63,689 nucleotides of DNA, taken from Bacillota bacterium. Its GTDB lineage: Bacteria; Bacillota; Clostridia; Acetivibrionales; DTU013. Every line of letters begins with the position of its first letter. The stretch's first letter is position 1. A program made the position numbers and the translations under genes. This document shows positions 42,342 to 50,569 of the stretch, piece after piece. A model generated the notes under the pieces. It did no database searches. It was not told the DNA's origin and saw nothing but the letters and a program-made list of their open reading frames with translations. The stretch lies in assembly GCA_023411575.1 (NCBI GenBank), contig JAEYOP010000072.1, forward strand, positions 1 through 63,689, given 5' to 3'.

Positions 42342-42974
42342 ATGAAGCCCGAAAATGCGGGAAAACAGGCAAAGGCGGTCCGGAGTCCGAAGCAGACCAG
42401 AAGCAGGGATATGAAGGAGAAAATACTCCGTTCGGCGCTGCAGTTGTTCTGTGAAAAAGGGTATTACAAGGCGACCACCAATGAAATCGCCCAGAAGGCG
42501 GGGGTTTCCATCGGCAGCCTTTATTCCTATTTCAAGGACAAGGATACGATCTTCCTGGAAATTCTGGGACGGTATCACGACAAATTCGACGCGGCCAAAA
42601 ATGAAATCCTGGGCAACCTTGCCGCCTTCCGGTCGGACAACAGGGCCTGGCTGCGGGCGTTGATCGAAAGCCTCATAAAAGTGCACGAAGAGTCCCGGGA
42701 GCTGAACAGGGAGCTGAATGTTCTGTCCTATTACAACCCCCAAGTGGCGGAAATCCTTGAAGCGCAAAAGGCAAAAACCTTACAGGCCACCATCGAATAC
42801 TTCAGGTCCTTTGAAAACGATATGAAGGAGGAGGACCTGGAAGCAAGCGCCATCGTTATCTTCGACCTGCTGTCGGCTACGGTCGACCGGATCGTCTTCG
42901 GGAAAAACGAGATTGAACGGGAGCGCTTGATCAATGCGGCAATCAATGTAGTCAGCAAGTATTTCTCTCATTGA
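42342..42974 (+). CDS. TetR-family regulator of the decayed MFS exporter
   Basis: The 210-residue protein has a basic N-terminal tail, a TetR domain (LFCEKGYYKATTNEIAQKAGVSIGSLYSYFKDKDTIFLEIL) and a helical C-terminal domain. The ATG has GGGAG upstream and a near-consensus promoter. It diverges from the exporter pseudogene and should bind the two matching palindromes between them, repressing both. With the exporter lost, its remaining role may be only autoregulation or other targets. Confidence 0.92.
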   Translation: MKPENAGKQAKAVRSPKQTRSRDMKEKILRSALQLFCEKGYYKATTNEIAQKAGVSIGSLYSYFKDKDTIFLEILGRYHDKFDAAKNEILGNLAAFRSDNRAWLRALIESLIKVHEESRELNRELNVLSYYNPQVAEILEAQKAKTLQATIEYFRSFENDMKEEDLEASAIVIFDLLSATVDRIVFGKNEIERERLINAAINVVSKYFSH

Positions 42975-43025
42975 GCGCCGGGCGCTTTTTAGTGGAACTA
43001 GAGGAGGAAAGTAGGAGGAAAAATA

Positions 43026-43478
43026 ATGAACTTTGAAGTACTGAAAACCGATAGTAAAAATCCTGATTTTATCAACCTCATAAAATTGCTGGACGCAGAC
43101 CTGTCGGAGAGATATGGCGAATTGCAAAAGCAGTATGATATTCATAACAAAGTCGATTTTATAAATGATGTAGTGGTTGTTTATAAAGACAATCTCCCTG
43201 TAGCTTGTGGGGCGTTTAAGGCGTTCGGTACGGATTCCGTTGAATTAAAACGTATCTTTGTTGTAAAAGAGCAGAGACGGCAAGGTTTGGCGAAGCTGAT
43301 TGTTCATGAATTAGAGGAACCGGCAAGGAATAAAGGATATAAGTATGCGTTATTAGAGACTGGCATAAAGCAGCACGAGGCAATCGCTCTATATAAAAAT
43401 CTTGGATTTGAAGTAATTGACAACTTTGGACCTTATGTCGGGAATGCAAATAGCGTATGCATGAAAAAGACTCTATGA
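43026..43478 (+). CDS. GNAT-family N-acetyltransferase
   Basis: The 150-residue protein has the GNAT fold with the acetyl-CoA loop in IFVVKEQRRQGLAKLIV (Q/RxxGxG/A pattern) and the closing LLETGIKQHEAIALYKNLGFEVIDNFGPY. The target is unknown; small free-standing members modify amino acids, antibiotics or proteins. GGAGGAAA 7 bases upstream supports the ATG. It lies 52 bases after tetR on the same strand and may be read through. Confidence 0.92.
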   Translation: MNFEVLKTDSKNPDFINLIKLLDADLSERYGELQKQYDIHNKVDFINDVVVVYKDNLPVACGAFKAFGTDSVELKRIFVVKEQRRQGLAKLIVHELEEPARNKGYKYALLETGIKQHEAIALYKNLGFEVIDNFGPYVGNANSVCMKKTL

Positions 43479-43537
43479 ATATAGGTATTCATATGTACTG
43501 GGTTAACAGAGCAGGCTCATTATGGAGGTATTAATGT

Positions 43538-43699
43538 ATGCTTGAAAACGGATGCGAGGTATGCAACTGCAAAAAGACAAAATGCTTAAGACATGGTAAA
43601 TGTAAAGAGTGTATAGAATACCATAACCAGTCTAAGAGTTTGCCTCTTCCATACTGTAAGCGTCCTAAAAAAAATATATTCCGGAAATTGTTCAGCTAA
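43538..43699 (+). CDS. Small cysteine-rich protein, 53 residues
   Basis: The frame reads MLENGCEVCNCKKTKC, then CLRHGKCKECIEYH, ending in a basic tail KRPKKNIFRKLFS. Seven Cys and a His in C-x2-C-x-C, C, H-x2-C-x2-C order suggest a small zinc-binding module. GGAGG lies 9 bases before the ATG. The end overlaps the stop of the next gene by 4 bases tail to tail. It follows the GNAT gene and may be co-transcribed with it. No family is recognised. Confidence 0.65.
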   Translation: MLENGCEVCNCKKTKCLRHGKCKECIEYHNQSKSLPLPYCKRPKKNIFRKLFS

Positions 43700-44019
43700 T
43701 CCTCGTCATATGCTTTAAGCGCAACCGGCAGGGATGAAATCACCACATTGCCCACTGCGGGAAGCCCGACCAATACCGCGCTGACGATCTCGTCCCTGGA
43801 TGCGCCAAGTTCTTTTGCATGCTTAACATGGAACGGAATGCCGCTTTCCAGCCTCGCTGACGCCATAACGGCTATGTATGCCAGTTCCTCCGTTTTGGAA
43901 TCCAGCTTTGATGCGGAATCCAGCTTGCCGACTACCTCCATCCAGGCCTTTGCCTGTTCGGGCGCTTCCTGAAAAAATGTTTGAAAAGCATTGCTGACGG
44001 TTGAAGTATTGTTGTTCAT
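43696..44019 (-). CDS. Carboxymuconolactone decarboxylase-family (AhpD-like fold) protein
   Basis: The 107-residue protein has the CMD/AhpD fold with TEELAYIAVMASARLESGIPFHVKHAKELGASRDEIVSAVLVGLPAVG. The C-x-x-C pair of redox-active AhpD is absent (ESGI at that place), while the His remains, so a peroxidase-reductase role is unlikely. AGGAGG lies 9 bases before the ATG at 44019 and 6 before a GTG. It is monocistronic; a promoter was not fixed. Confidence 0.85.
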   Translation of the reverse strand: MNNNTSTVSNAFQTFFQEAPEQAKAWMEVVGKLDSASKLDSKTEELAYIAVMASARLESGIPFHVKHAKELGASRDEIVSAVLVGLPAVGNVVISSLPVALKAYDED

Positions 44020-44091
44020 CACTTAAAACCTCCTGCCATAACCGAATATACCATAAATATACATAACTCAATACGACATCAGTATGTCATA

Positions 44092-44316
44092 TTAGAAAGA
44101 ATCAGAATCGCAATTTCTTATCAACGGATTCATAAGCATATCAAATAACCAAACGGCAGGTCCCGTACATTGCTCCATAAACTTACGTAACCGGATTTCT
44201 ATTTTTCTATAAGCATTGAGAAAATCATTATACAAGTAGCCTATCTCTGCAAACGCCCTCAAAGCTTCGTTAAAATAAACGGTGCTGGCGGATCCGTAAG
44301 GATTTCTTTTCATCAT
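44092..44316 (-). CDS. Small protein downstream of the glutathione genes, 74 residues
   Basis: The frame begins MMKRNPYGSASTVYFNEALRAFAEIGYLYNDFLNAYRKIEIRLRKFM as split words MMKRNPYGSASTVYFNEALR and AFAEIGYLYNDFLNAYRKIE; it is rich in aromatic and charged residues and probably helical. AGAAGG 5 bases upstream supports the ATG at 44316. It follows the ATP-grasp gene by 19 bases and closes that operon. No family is recognised, and the function is unknown. Confidence 0.55.
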   Translation of the reverse strand: MMKRNPYGSASTVYFNEALRAFAEIGYLYNDFLNAYRKIEIRLRKFMEQCTGPAVWLFDMLMNPLIRNCDSDSF

Positions 44317-44335
44317 ATACACCTTCTCTGCTCCT

Positions 44336-45325
44336 TCAGAAGCCTAAAAGAGTAAGAACTTTTTTCCCGACCTGCCTGTTCATACCCTTATACGGATAGT
44401 TGTGAATATGAAGTGCCGGGTTGAAATTAAGTTCAATTACACTATAGTTCCCATTATCGGGCTTTTCCCTGATATCCCGGATGATGATGTCTGCTCCGCA
44501 GATCCTTGCGCCAACCGCCTTCGCTGACTTTACTGCAATACATTTATATTCGTCAATGATGTCGTCTGTAAAATCAATACTGTCGCCGCCGGTGCTGATA
44601 TTGGAGTTCTCCCTCAGATATACCGTTTCGCCGTTCAGAGGAATATATTCAACGCTTTTACCAGAAAATCCGAGGTACTCCTTTTCAACTTCTCCAAGGC
44701 TGATTTTCTCCAAAGGGGTTACATATCCCTTCCCTCGTAGGGGATCCTTATTTTTTTCCCGAACAAGCTCTTCAATTGTGTGAACGCCATCTCCGGTTAC
44801 ATTTGCCGGCACACGGTGAAGGATTGCTGCCACCTCGTCTCCAATAACGAGAAATCTGTATTCCTTCCCGGATGCAAATTCTTCGACCATTACGGAACGA
44901 TCATAGGTAAATGCATATTTTACCGCACTCTTATACTCAGCCATGGTAAAAGGCTGTTTAAGTATTACTACCCCGGTTCCGAAATTGGTTGATTTCGGCT
45001 TTACTACAATATCCTTTTCATTGAACAGGTGATAATTCTTAACAGCTTCCTCTGTCGATTTGACGGAAATGCCTTCGGGAACACGGATGCCATTTTCTCT
45101 CAGTATTATTTTTGTAACTTCCTTGTTCTCCATTATCAATGGGGAAATATAGGAGTCGGCAGAAGTCCTTGTAGCTTGTTTGATATACTCTGTTTTACCG
45201 CCGCTTTTCAGCCGGATAAAGTTATCACTATAATCAAGTACCTCTACCTCGATATTTCTTTCAAGAGCATCTTTAAGTATAATCTGCGTAGAAAGTTCCA
45301 ATCCGTTAAGATCTTTTAAAATCAT
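44336..45325 (-). CDS. gshB: ATP-grasp glutathione synthetase, C-terminal half of a split GshF
   Basis: The 329-residue protein is an ATP-grasp ligase matching the C-terminal half of bifunctional GshF: VVKPKSTNFGTGVVIL, VEEFASGKEYRFLVIGDEV, RENSNISTGGDSIDFTD and VIELNFNPALHIHNYPYKG. It should join glycine to gamma-glutamylcysteine. Its ATG overlaps the stop of the glutamate-cysteine ligase gene by 4 bases, so the two halves are translated in coupling from one mRNA. In most Firmicutes they are one protein. Confidence 0.88.
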   Translation of the reverse strand: MILKDLNGLELSTQIILKDALERNIEVEVLDYSDNFIRLKSGGKTEYIKQATRTSADSYISPLIMENKEVTKIILRENGIRVPEGISVKSTEEAVKNYHLFNEKDIVVKPKSTNFGTGVVILKQPFTMAEYKSAVKYAFTYDRSVMVEEFASGKEYRFLVIGDEVAAILHRVPANVTGDGVHTIEELVREKNKDPLRGKGYVTPLEKISLGEVEKEYLGFSGKSVEYIPLNGETVYLRENSNISTGGDSIDFTDDIIDEYKCIAVKSAKAVGARICGADIIIRDIREKPDNGNYSVIELNFNPALHIHNYPYKGMNRQVGKKVLTLLGF

Positions 45326-46848
45326 TTGAGCAACCCCCTTGCCTTATTATTCAATTCATTCGGGCAGACCGCATAATAGAAATGAGTAACGGCATTTTCC
45401 GGCTTTCTGTGCTCAATTGCCTTGCGAATACCGAATTCCAGGTATCCCTCCCCATACCGGCTTATTTCCCTTTCGATCATTGACGAAGGAAGCAGGGACA
45501 AATCCGTTGTTTTTTCATATTCCTTCCGAACGCATTTCTGATATCGGTTGTCTATATTTAACGGATCTATCAGGGACGCGATAAAGCTTAATTTGTTGAA
45601 TATATCCCTGCTCCATTCAGTAAGCCCTGCTTGCCCGGAACCATATCCGAAAAGCTTAAGCTTGTTCTTTCGCCCCAAAAGCGCAACCAGATGATGATTC
45701 TTGTTAATCTTCTCGAGTTCCTGGCCCTCAATCGGCGGGCTTTCCTCAAACAGACAAAAGAGCATGAACACCTGCAAAAATCGCAGCTGTTCCAGGCTGA
45801 TCCCGGTTTTGTCAAATGGATTAAGGTCAATGATCCTTACCTCCGCATATTTAACGCCCCTGTTCTCAAGTGCATCCAATTGGGTTTCCCCTTTTTTTAA
45901 ATTCTGCTTGAGACGAATGGAAGAATAGAACTCGCTCTCTTTTTGAAGGATATTCCCATTCATCTGGGTTTGCCTGCCGTTCTGATACAAACCGAGCCTC
46001 GTGAACTTTCTGCTTTTCGTAGCCAGAAGCCTCCTTATACCGGCGGTGTACTCCTTTAGGCTGTTATAGGAAACGCTGTATTTTCCCTGAACGGAGTCCG
46101 AATATCCAAACCGGCTTACTCTCAGTGAAACCGCATTTTGCTTATCGTTATTCCGAGGACTGCAGCATTCGGGACAACATTTTCTCACCATCTTCATTTC
46201 ATTTCCAATGACCGGATAATAGGTCTGGTCAGCGCAGGGGGAAGCTCCAAAGAGATAGATCAATAACCAGCGGTATCTCAAAAAATTCCGGGCCATTGAA
46301 AAGTACATATCATCCGCAAAAGCACGCTTATCCATTCCGTTCCCCAGGCTTTGATAAAGATAGTCCACAAGGCTGTCTCCAAAAGAAAAATTATAATGAA
46401 TGCCGGATATCATTTGCATTTTACGTCCATACCGGGTCGCCAGGCCATTCCTATATAATTCCTTCTCCCTGCCTTCAGAGGAATCATCAAATTTCGCTAT
46501 CGGAATCCTTTCTTCTTCAGGAAGCCTTGGGGGCATACTGAAAGGCCATAGATATTCAGAGCCCAATTCCTTATCGACCAGGAGATGCAGCTCCTTCAGG
46601 AACGCATACGTTTTTTCGACTGTCTCAAAGGGCGGAGTAACCAGTTCAATCTGGCTTTCGGAAAAATCGGTCGTAATTAAAGTATTTTCGAGTTTGTTTC
46701 CAAATGCGGCAGGGTGCGGCGTCGTTGCCAGATCCCCTGAAGGGGCTGTCCTCTGCGCTTCTCTTTCAACACCGTATAACCCGTCGAGAAGCAGTTGGCT
46801 ATTTTCAATCGAAAACAACCCTGTTATTTTTTCAAAGCCCCAGTTCAT
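45322..46848 (-). CDS. gshA: Glutamate-cysteine ligase, N-terminal half of a split GshF
   Basis: The 508-residue protein shows family motifs: LYGVEREAQR, FSESQIELVTPPF, YLWPFSMPPRLP, GIHYNFSFGDSL and the later YAEVRIIDLNPFDKTGI. It makes gamma-glutamylcysteine from glutamate and cysteine in the first step of glutathione synthesis. AGGAGG 7 bases upstream fixes the ATG at 46848. An ArsR-family gene lies upstream on the same strand, and an ATCGAAC word is shared by both upstream regions, so it is probably under that regulator. Confidence 0.92.
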   Translation of the reverse strand: MNWGFEKITGLFSIENSQLLLDGLYGVEREAQRTAPSGDLATTPHPAAFGNKLENTLITTDFSESQIELVTPPFETVEKTYAFLKELHLLVDKELGSEYLWPFSMPPRLPEEERIPIAKFDDSSEGREKELYRNGLATRYGRKMQMISGIHYNFSFGDSLVDYLYQSLGNGMDKRAFADDMYFSMARNFLRYRWLLIYLFGASPCADQTYYPVIGNEMKMVRKCCPECCSPRNNDKQNAVSLRVSRFGYSDSVQGKYSVSYNSLKEYTAGIRRLLATKSRKFTRLGLYQNGRQTQMNGNILQKESEFYSSIRLKQNLKKGETQLDALENRGVKYAEVRIIDLNPFDKTGISLEQLRFLQVFMLFCLFEESPPIEGQELEKINKNHHLVALLGRKNKLKLFGYGSGQAGLTEWSRDIFNKLSFIASLIDPLNIDNRYQKCVRKEYEKTTDLSLLPSSMIEREISRYGEGYLEFGIRKAIEHRKPENAVTHFYYAVCPNELNNKARGLLK

Positions 46849-46970
46849 TCCAAAACCTCCTAAATGCACGTCTGTATTATTGTTTCATAACTATCGAACT
46901 ATATGAGTAAAGAAATCCATTCCAAATTTAATTTATAGCGCCTCTTGATTCAACTCTTCAGTAAAACAGG

Positions 46971-47282
46971 CTATTTCAAGAAATCCCGGATTGCCTGTAC
47001 TGCATCCATGTTGACCTTACATACAAAACATTGCCCATTGCGTGTATAGGAAATAAGGCCGGCGTTTTGCAATTCCTTGAAGTGATGGGATATGGTTGAC
47101 CGCGACAGGCTAAAAGAACAGCAAGCCCTGGTAAAGCACTTCTCCAGGCCGTCTTCACAAAAGTTGTATCCTCCCTCTGCGGCATCGTCGGTCTTATACC
47201 AGTCATATAAGGTTTTGAAAAGATTTAATCTCTGCTCGCAAGACAGAGCTTTAAAAATTTTTGCCATATCAAAATTTTCCAT
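46971..47282 (-). CDS. ArsR-family regulator ahead of the glutathione genes
   Basis: The 103-residue protein has a winged helix (SLSRSTISHHFKELQNAGLISYTRNGQCFVCKVN) and several Cys in FCEDGLEKCFTRACCSF, suitable for sensing a thiol-reactive metal or electrophile. The ATG at 47282 lies 7 bases from the -10 box, so transcripts could be leaderless; an internal ATG at 47267 with weak GGAAA is the alternative. It precedes gshA by about 120 bases. Confidence 0.9.
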   Translation of the reverse strand: MENFDMAKIFKALSCEQRLNLFKTLYDWYKTDDAAEGGYNFCEDGLEKCFTRACCSFSLSRSTISHHFKELQNAGLISYTRNGQCFVCKVNMDAVQAIRDFLK

Positions 47283-47288
47283 AGTTCT

Positions 47289-47317
47289 ATACTAATCGAA
47301 CAGTGAAACATTGTCAA
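47289..47317 (-). promoter_or_regulatory. Promoter and operator of the second ArsR gene
   Basis: TTGACA (47312-47317) and TAGTAT (47289-47294) are 17 bases apart on the minus strand. GTTCGAT and its partner ATAGAAC form a palindrome over the -10 box, the expected ArsR site. Confidence 0.7.
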
Positions 47318-47363
47318 TGAATTTGCAAGGTTTCCCTCAAAGATCTATCCGATTAATTCACCA

Positions 47364-49004
47364 TCATTCAGATGCACTCTTTTTATAGTTGGAGTGTCCG
47401 CCAGACAGGTTATATACTTTTTTGAAACCCTTGTTAAGCAATATATTCTGTGCCGCATTACCTGTAACACCCTTGTTGCAGTATGTAATTGCTACTGCAT
47501 CTTTATCCATTGTATCAACATTGCTCCTCAAATTTTCATGCGGAATATTTTTTGCTGTTTCAATATGGCTTTTCTCATATTGCTTCGGAACCCGTGCATC
47601 TATCAGGTTGTATTTTTCTCCTGAATTTATAAGGTGGTCAAGTTCTTTAGCTGTTATTAGCGATCTTCCTCTGTTGATAGCATTGTCCAGTATCATCCCT
47701 GTGTACATTACCGGGTCCTTAGTGGTAGAGTAAGGCGGAGCATATGCAAGATCAAGGTGAAATAAATCTTCTGCCTTTGCGCCAAAGGTAATAGCAGTCA
47801 CAAATACGTCAATTCTTTTATCCACGCCTTCTTCTCCCACAATCTGTACGCCGAGAAGCCTCCCGTTGGTTTTGTCTGCAACAGCCTTTATGATGATTTC
47901 CTTGCCGCCCATGTACTCAGGCTTATTGGGTTTAATATTATGACAAACTGCAATTTCATAGCCCTGCTCGATTGCTTCACGCTCGGATAACCCTGTTTGT
48001 GCAACGGTCATATCAAATATCTTAAAAATCCCCGTACCTAAAACTCCTCTGAACTCAAGGGCTCCTCCCGTCACGCAATCGCCGGCTATTCTACCCGTTT
48101 TATTAGCTGTAGAGCCAAGCGGCCGGTAAACCGGCTTGCCTGTGACAACGTGATACTGCTCAATACAATCACCGCAGGCATAGATATCCTCAATGCTTGT
48201 TTGCATCTTATTGTTAACCTTGATTGCTCCGGTCCGGCCTATTTCGATACTTGCTTTTAGGGCAAGCTCCGTATTTGGCCGGACGCCAGCAGCCGTAATT
48301 ACAATATCCGACGGTATCTTTTCTCCGGTCGATAGTTCAACGCTTCCCTTCATTATTTCAGCTACACTGCTGTTTTTAAATACCCGAACGCCTTTACTTT
48401 CGATATGTTCCTGTACATATAAGGCCATATCGCTGTCAAGTCCCGGGGTCACCTGCGGCAATTTTTCGACAAGGGTTACCCCTATCTCTAAATCAATTAA
48501 GTTTTCACACATCTCCAATCCAACAAAACCTGTTCCAATTATGACAGCGTTTTGTGGCCTGTTTTCATTAATAAATTCAGTGATTCTATTCATGTCAGCG
48601 ATATTACGCAATGTAAATACGTTTGGGCTTTCTATCCCTTTAACCGGAGGGAGCACAGCTTTTGCTCCCGTAGCAATTATTAGCTTATCGTAGAAATCGA
48701 TAATTTTCTCCCCTGATGCAAGCTTTTCTACTTCTACCGCTTTCTTAACGGGGTCAATAGACAAAACTTCGTGCCCTGTCAAGATATCAACGTTATATTT
48801 ACTCTTGAAAAAGGCTGGGTTACGAGGAGTTAATTCCGTTAAACTCTCAACATGTCCACCTATATAATAGGGCATGCCACAGCTTGAATAGGATATGAAA
48901 CTATCCTTTTCATATATAACTATTTCAGCATCTTCATTATTTCTTCTGGCTTTGGCAGCTGCTGACGTGCCCGCTGCAACGGCACCTATAATTATTATTC
49001 TCAT
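47364..49004 (-). CDS. CoA-disulfide reductase with C-terminal rhodanese domain
   Basis: The 546-residue protein is a flavin disulfide reductase: FAD site IIIIGAVAAGTSAAAKAR, single active cysteine in SYSSCGMPYYIGG (about 43), NAD(P)H loop AVIIGTGFVGLEMCENL, second FAD motif TSIEDIYACGDC. Residues 455-546 are a rhodanese domain with active-site loop TYCNKGVTG. CoA-disulfide reductase-rhodanese fusions act on CoA disulfides or polysulfides. AAGGAGG 8 bases upstream fixes the ATG at 49004, four bases after acr3. The location in an arsenic operon suggests thiol repair under arsenite stress. Confidence 0.93.
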   Translation of the reverse strand: MRIIIIGAVAAGTSAAAKARRNNEDAEIVIYEKDSFISYSSCGMPYYIGGHVESLTELTPRNPAFFKSKYNVDILTGHEVLSIDPVKKAVEVEKLASGEKIIDFYDKLIIATGAKAVLPPVKGIESPNVFTLRNIADMNRITEFINENRPQNAVIIGTGFVGLEMCENLIDLEIGVTLVEKLPQVTPGLDSDMALYVQEHIESKGVRVFKNSSVAEIMKGSVELSTGEKIPSDIVITAAGVRPNTELALKASIEIGRTGAIKVNNKMQTSIEDIYACGDCIEQYHVVTGKPVYRPLGSTANKTGRIAGDCVTGGALEFRGVLGTGIFKIFDMTVAQTGLSEREAIEQGYEIAVCHNIKPNKPEYMGGKEIIIKAVADKTNGRLLGVQIVGEEGVDKRIDVFVTAITFGAKAEDLFHLDLAYAPPYSTTKDPVMYTGMILDNAINRGRSLITAKELDHLINSGEKYNLIDARVPKQYEKSHIETAKNIPHENLRSNVDTMDKDAVAITYCNKGVTGNAAQNILLNKGFKKVYNLSGGHSNYKKSASE

Positions 49005-49008
49005 GCTT

Positions 49009-50079
49009 TTACCTCCTTGGTGTTCCGCTTTCATCGAAATATTTTCGTTTAAATAATAGTGCTGCATTTACCAGTGCTATCATTACCGGAACTTCTATCA
49101 ATGGTCCTATAACCGCCGTAAATGCAACGTCGGAAGCAATTCCGAATACTGCCACGGCAACCGCAATAGCCAGCTCGAAATTGTTGCTCGCTGCCGTGAA
49201 AGCCAGGGTTACTGTCTGGTCGTACTTAAAGCCTCCCCTATAGGACATGTAAAAGCTGACAAAGAACATAATCGCAAAGTAGATTAAAAGCGGTATTGCA
49301 ATTCTAACGACGCCCCCGGGATTCTTAACAATTTCTTCGCCCTTCGTTACGAACATGATAACAATTGTATATAGCAGCGCTATTAAGGCCAATGGAGAGA
49401 TTTTAGGAAGAAACACTTTCTCATACCACTCTTTTGACTTAGCCCATATTAAACCAAGCCTTGATATCAAACCTGCCGCAAAGGGTATTCCCAGGTATAT
49501 AAGCACACTCTTTGCTACATCCAGCATGGATACTTTCACGACTTGACCACCCCATGATAGCCCCAGCCATTTTGGTATAAGGGTGACAAACAGGTAGATA
49601 TAAACGGTATAGAGCAGGATCTGAAATATGGAGTTAAGGGCTACCAATGCAGCACAGTATTCATTATCGCCTTTTGCAAGGGTGTTCCATACGATAACCA
49701 TAGCTATGCAACGTGCCAGACCTATTATTATAAGACCAATTGCGAAGCCGGGCATATCTCCTAAAAACAGTATCGCCAGAATAAACATCAGAATTGGTCC
49801 GACAATCCAGTTTTGTATCAGGGAAAAGGCAAACACCTTTTTATTTCGTACCACTTTGCCTATTTCTTCGTATTTAACCTTTGCAAGGGGTGGATACATC
49901 ATAATTATAAGGCCTATGGCAATAGGCCAGGATATTGTACCTGTGCTGAGTGTACTTAACGACTTTGCCATATTGGGGAATAAGTAGCCTCCTATAACCC
50001 CAAATGCCATTGCTATAAATATCCATAGCGTAAGAAGTCTATCTAAAAATGATAACCTTGCTCTATTTATATTTTCCAT
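49009..50079 (-). CDS. acr3: Arsenite efflux transporter, ACR3 family
   Basis: The 356-residue protein has ten hydrophobic helices and ACR3 motifs, including GLARCIAMVIVWN with the conserved Cys and AASNNFELAIAVAVAVFGI in the last third. It expels arsenite using the proton gradient. Start at 50079 (MENIN) follows AGGGG; it lies 10 bases after the arsR stop. It is the middle gene of the arsR-acr3-CoA-disulfide reductase operon. Confidence 0.95.
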   Translation of the reverse strand: MENINRARLSFLDRLLTLWIFIAMAFGVIGGYLFPNMAKSLSTLSTGTISWPIAIGLIIMMYPPLAKVKYEEIGKVVRNKKVFAFSLIQNWIVGPILMFILAILFLGDMPGFAIGLIIIGLARCIAMVIVWNTLAKGDNEYCAALVALNSIFQILLYTVYIYLFVTLIPKWLGLSWGGQVVKVSMLDVAKSVLIYLGIPFAAGLISRLGLIWAKSKEWYEKVFLPKISPLALIALLYTIVIMFVTKGEEIVKNPGGVVRIAIPLLIYFAIMFFVSFYMSYRGGFKYDQTVTLAFTAASNNFELAIAVAVAVFGIASDVAFTAVIGPLIEVPVMIALVNAALLFKRKYFDESGTPRR

Positions 50080-50089
50080 TTTACCCCTG

Positions 50090-50422
50090 CTATCCATTTT
50101 TGCATTCATCCGCCTTTTTATTTTTGTTACAGATGCAATCTTCTTTCACACTTGTTATATAATTGAAAAAAGCCAGGATGGCATCCGTTTTTTCCTTATT
50201 AAGCGTATACCTCATCCATGCTCCATCCCGGACACCATTTACTAGCCCGCTATCCACCAGTGTTTTCATGTGATAGCTCAAAGTAGACTGGGAAATGCTG
50301 AACGCCTCCAGTATTTCACAGGCGCACATTTCACCGCATGACAGCATATCAATTATCTTTAACCGTGTTTCATCGGATAACGCCTTAAATGCAGGAACAT
50401 ATTCTGCATGAGAGTGCCTCAT
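50090..50422 (-). CDS. arsR: Arsenical resistance operon repressor
   Basis: The 110-residue protein is a winged-helix ArsR: ALSDETRLKIIDML, then the metal-binding CGEMCACEILEAF (CxC site) and recognition helix SISQSTLSYHMKTL. The C-terminal tail EDCICNKNKKADECKNG adds more Cys, unusual for ArsR. AGGAGG 8 bases upstream sets the ATG at 50422. A promoter and ATCGATA half-sites lie directly upstream. Confidence 0.95.
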   Translation of the reverse strand: MRHSHAEYVPAFKALSDETRLKIIDMLSCGEMCACEILEAFSISQSTLSYHMKTLVDSGLVNGVRDGAWMRYTLNKEKTDAILAFFNYITSVKEDCICNKNKKADECKNG

Positions 50423-50486
50423 TATATTTCCTCCTATATATTTATATGTTTCAATATTATCGAATGTTATCGATATCCTGAAAATA

Positions 50487-50515
50487 ATTGTATCACACAT
50501 ATCGATAGTTGTCAA
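50487..50515 (-). promoter_or_regulatory. Promoter with ArsR half-sites, arsR operon
   Basis: TTGACA (50510-50515) and TACAAT (50487-50492) are 17 bases apart on the minus strand. ATCGATA occurs inside the spacer and again 20 bases downstream, followed by TTCGATAA; these are likely ArsR half-sites. Confidence 0.75.
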
Positions 50516-50569
50516 TGTGTTTTTGATAACCTGAAATATGGGTGATTACCTTCTGTATGCTTATCCCCA

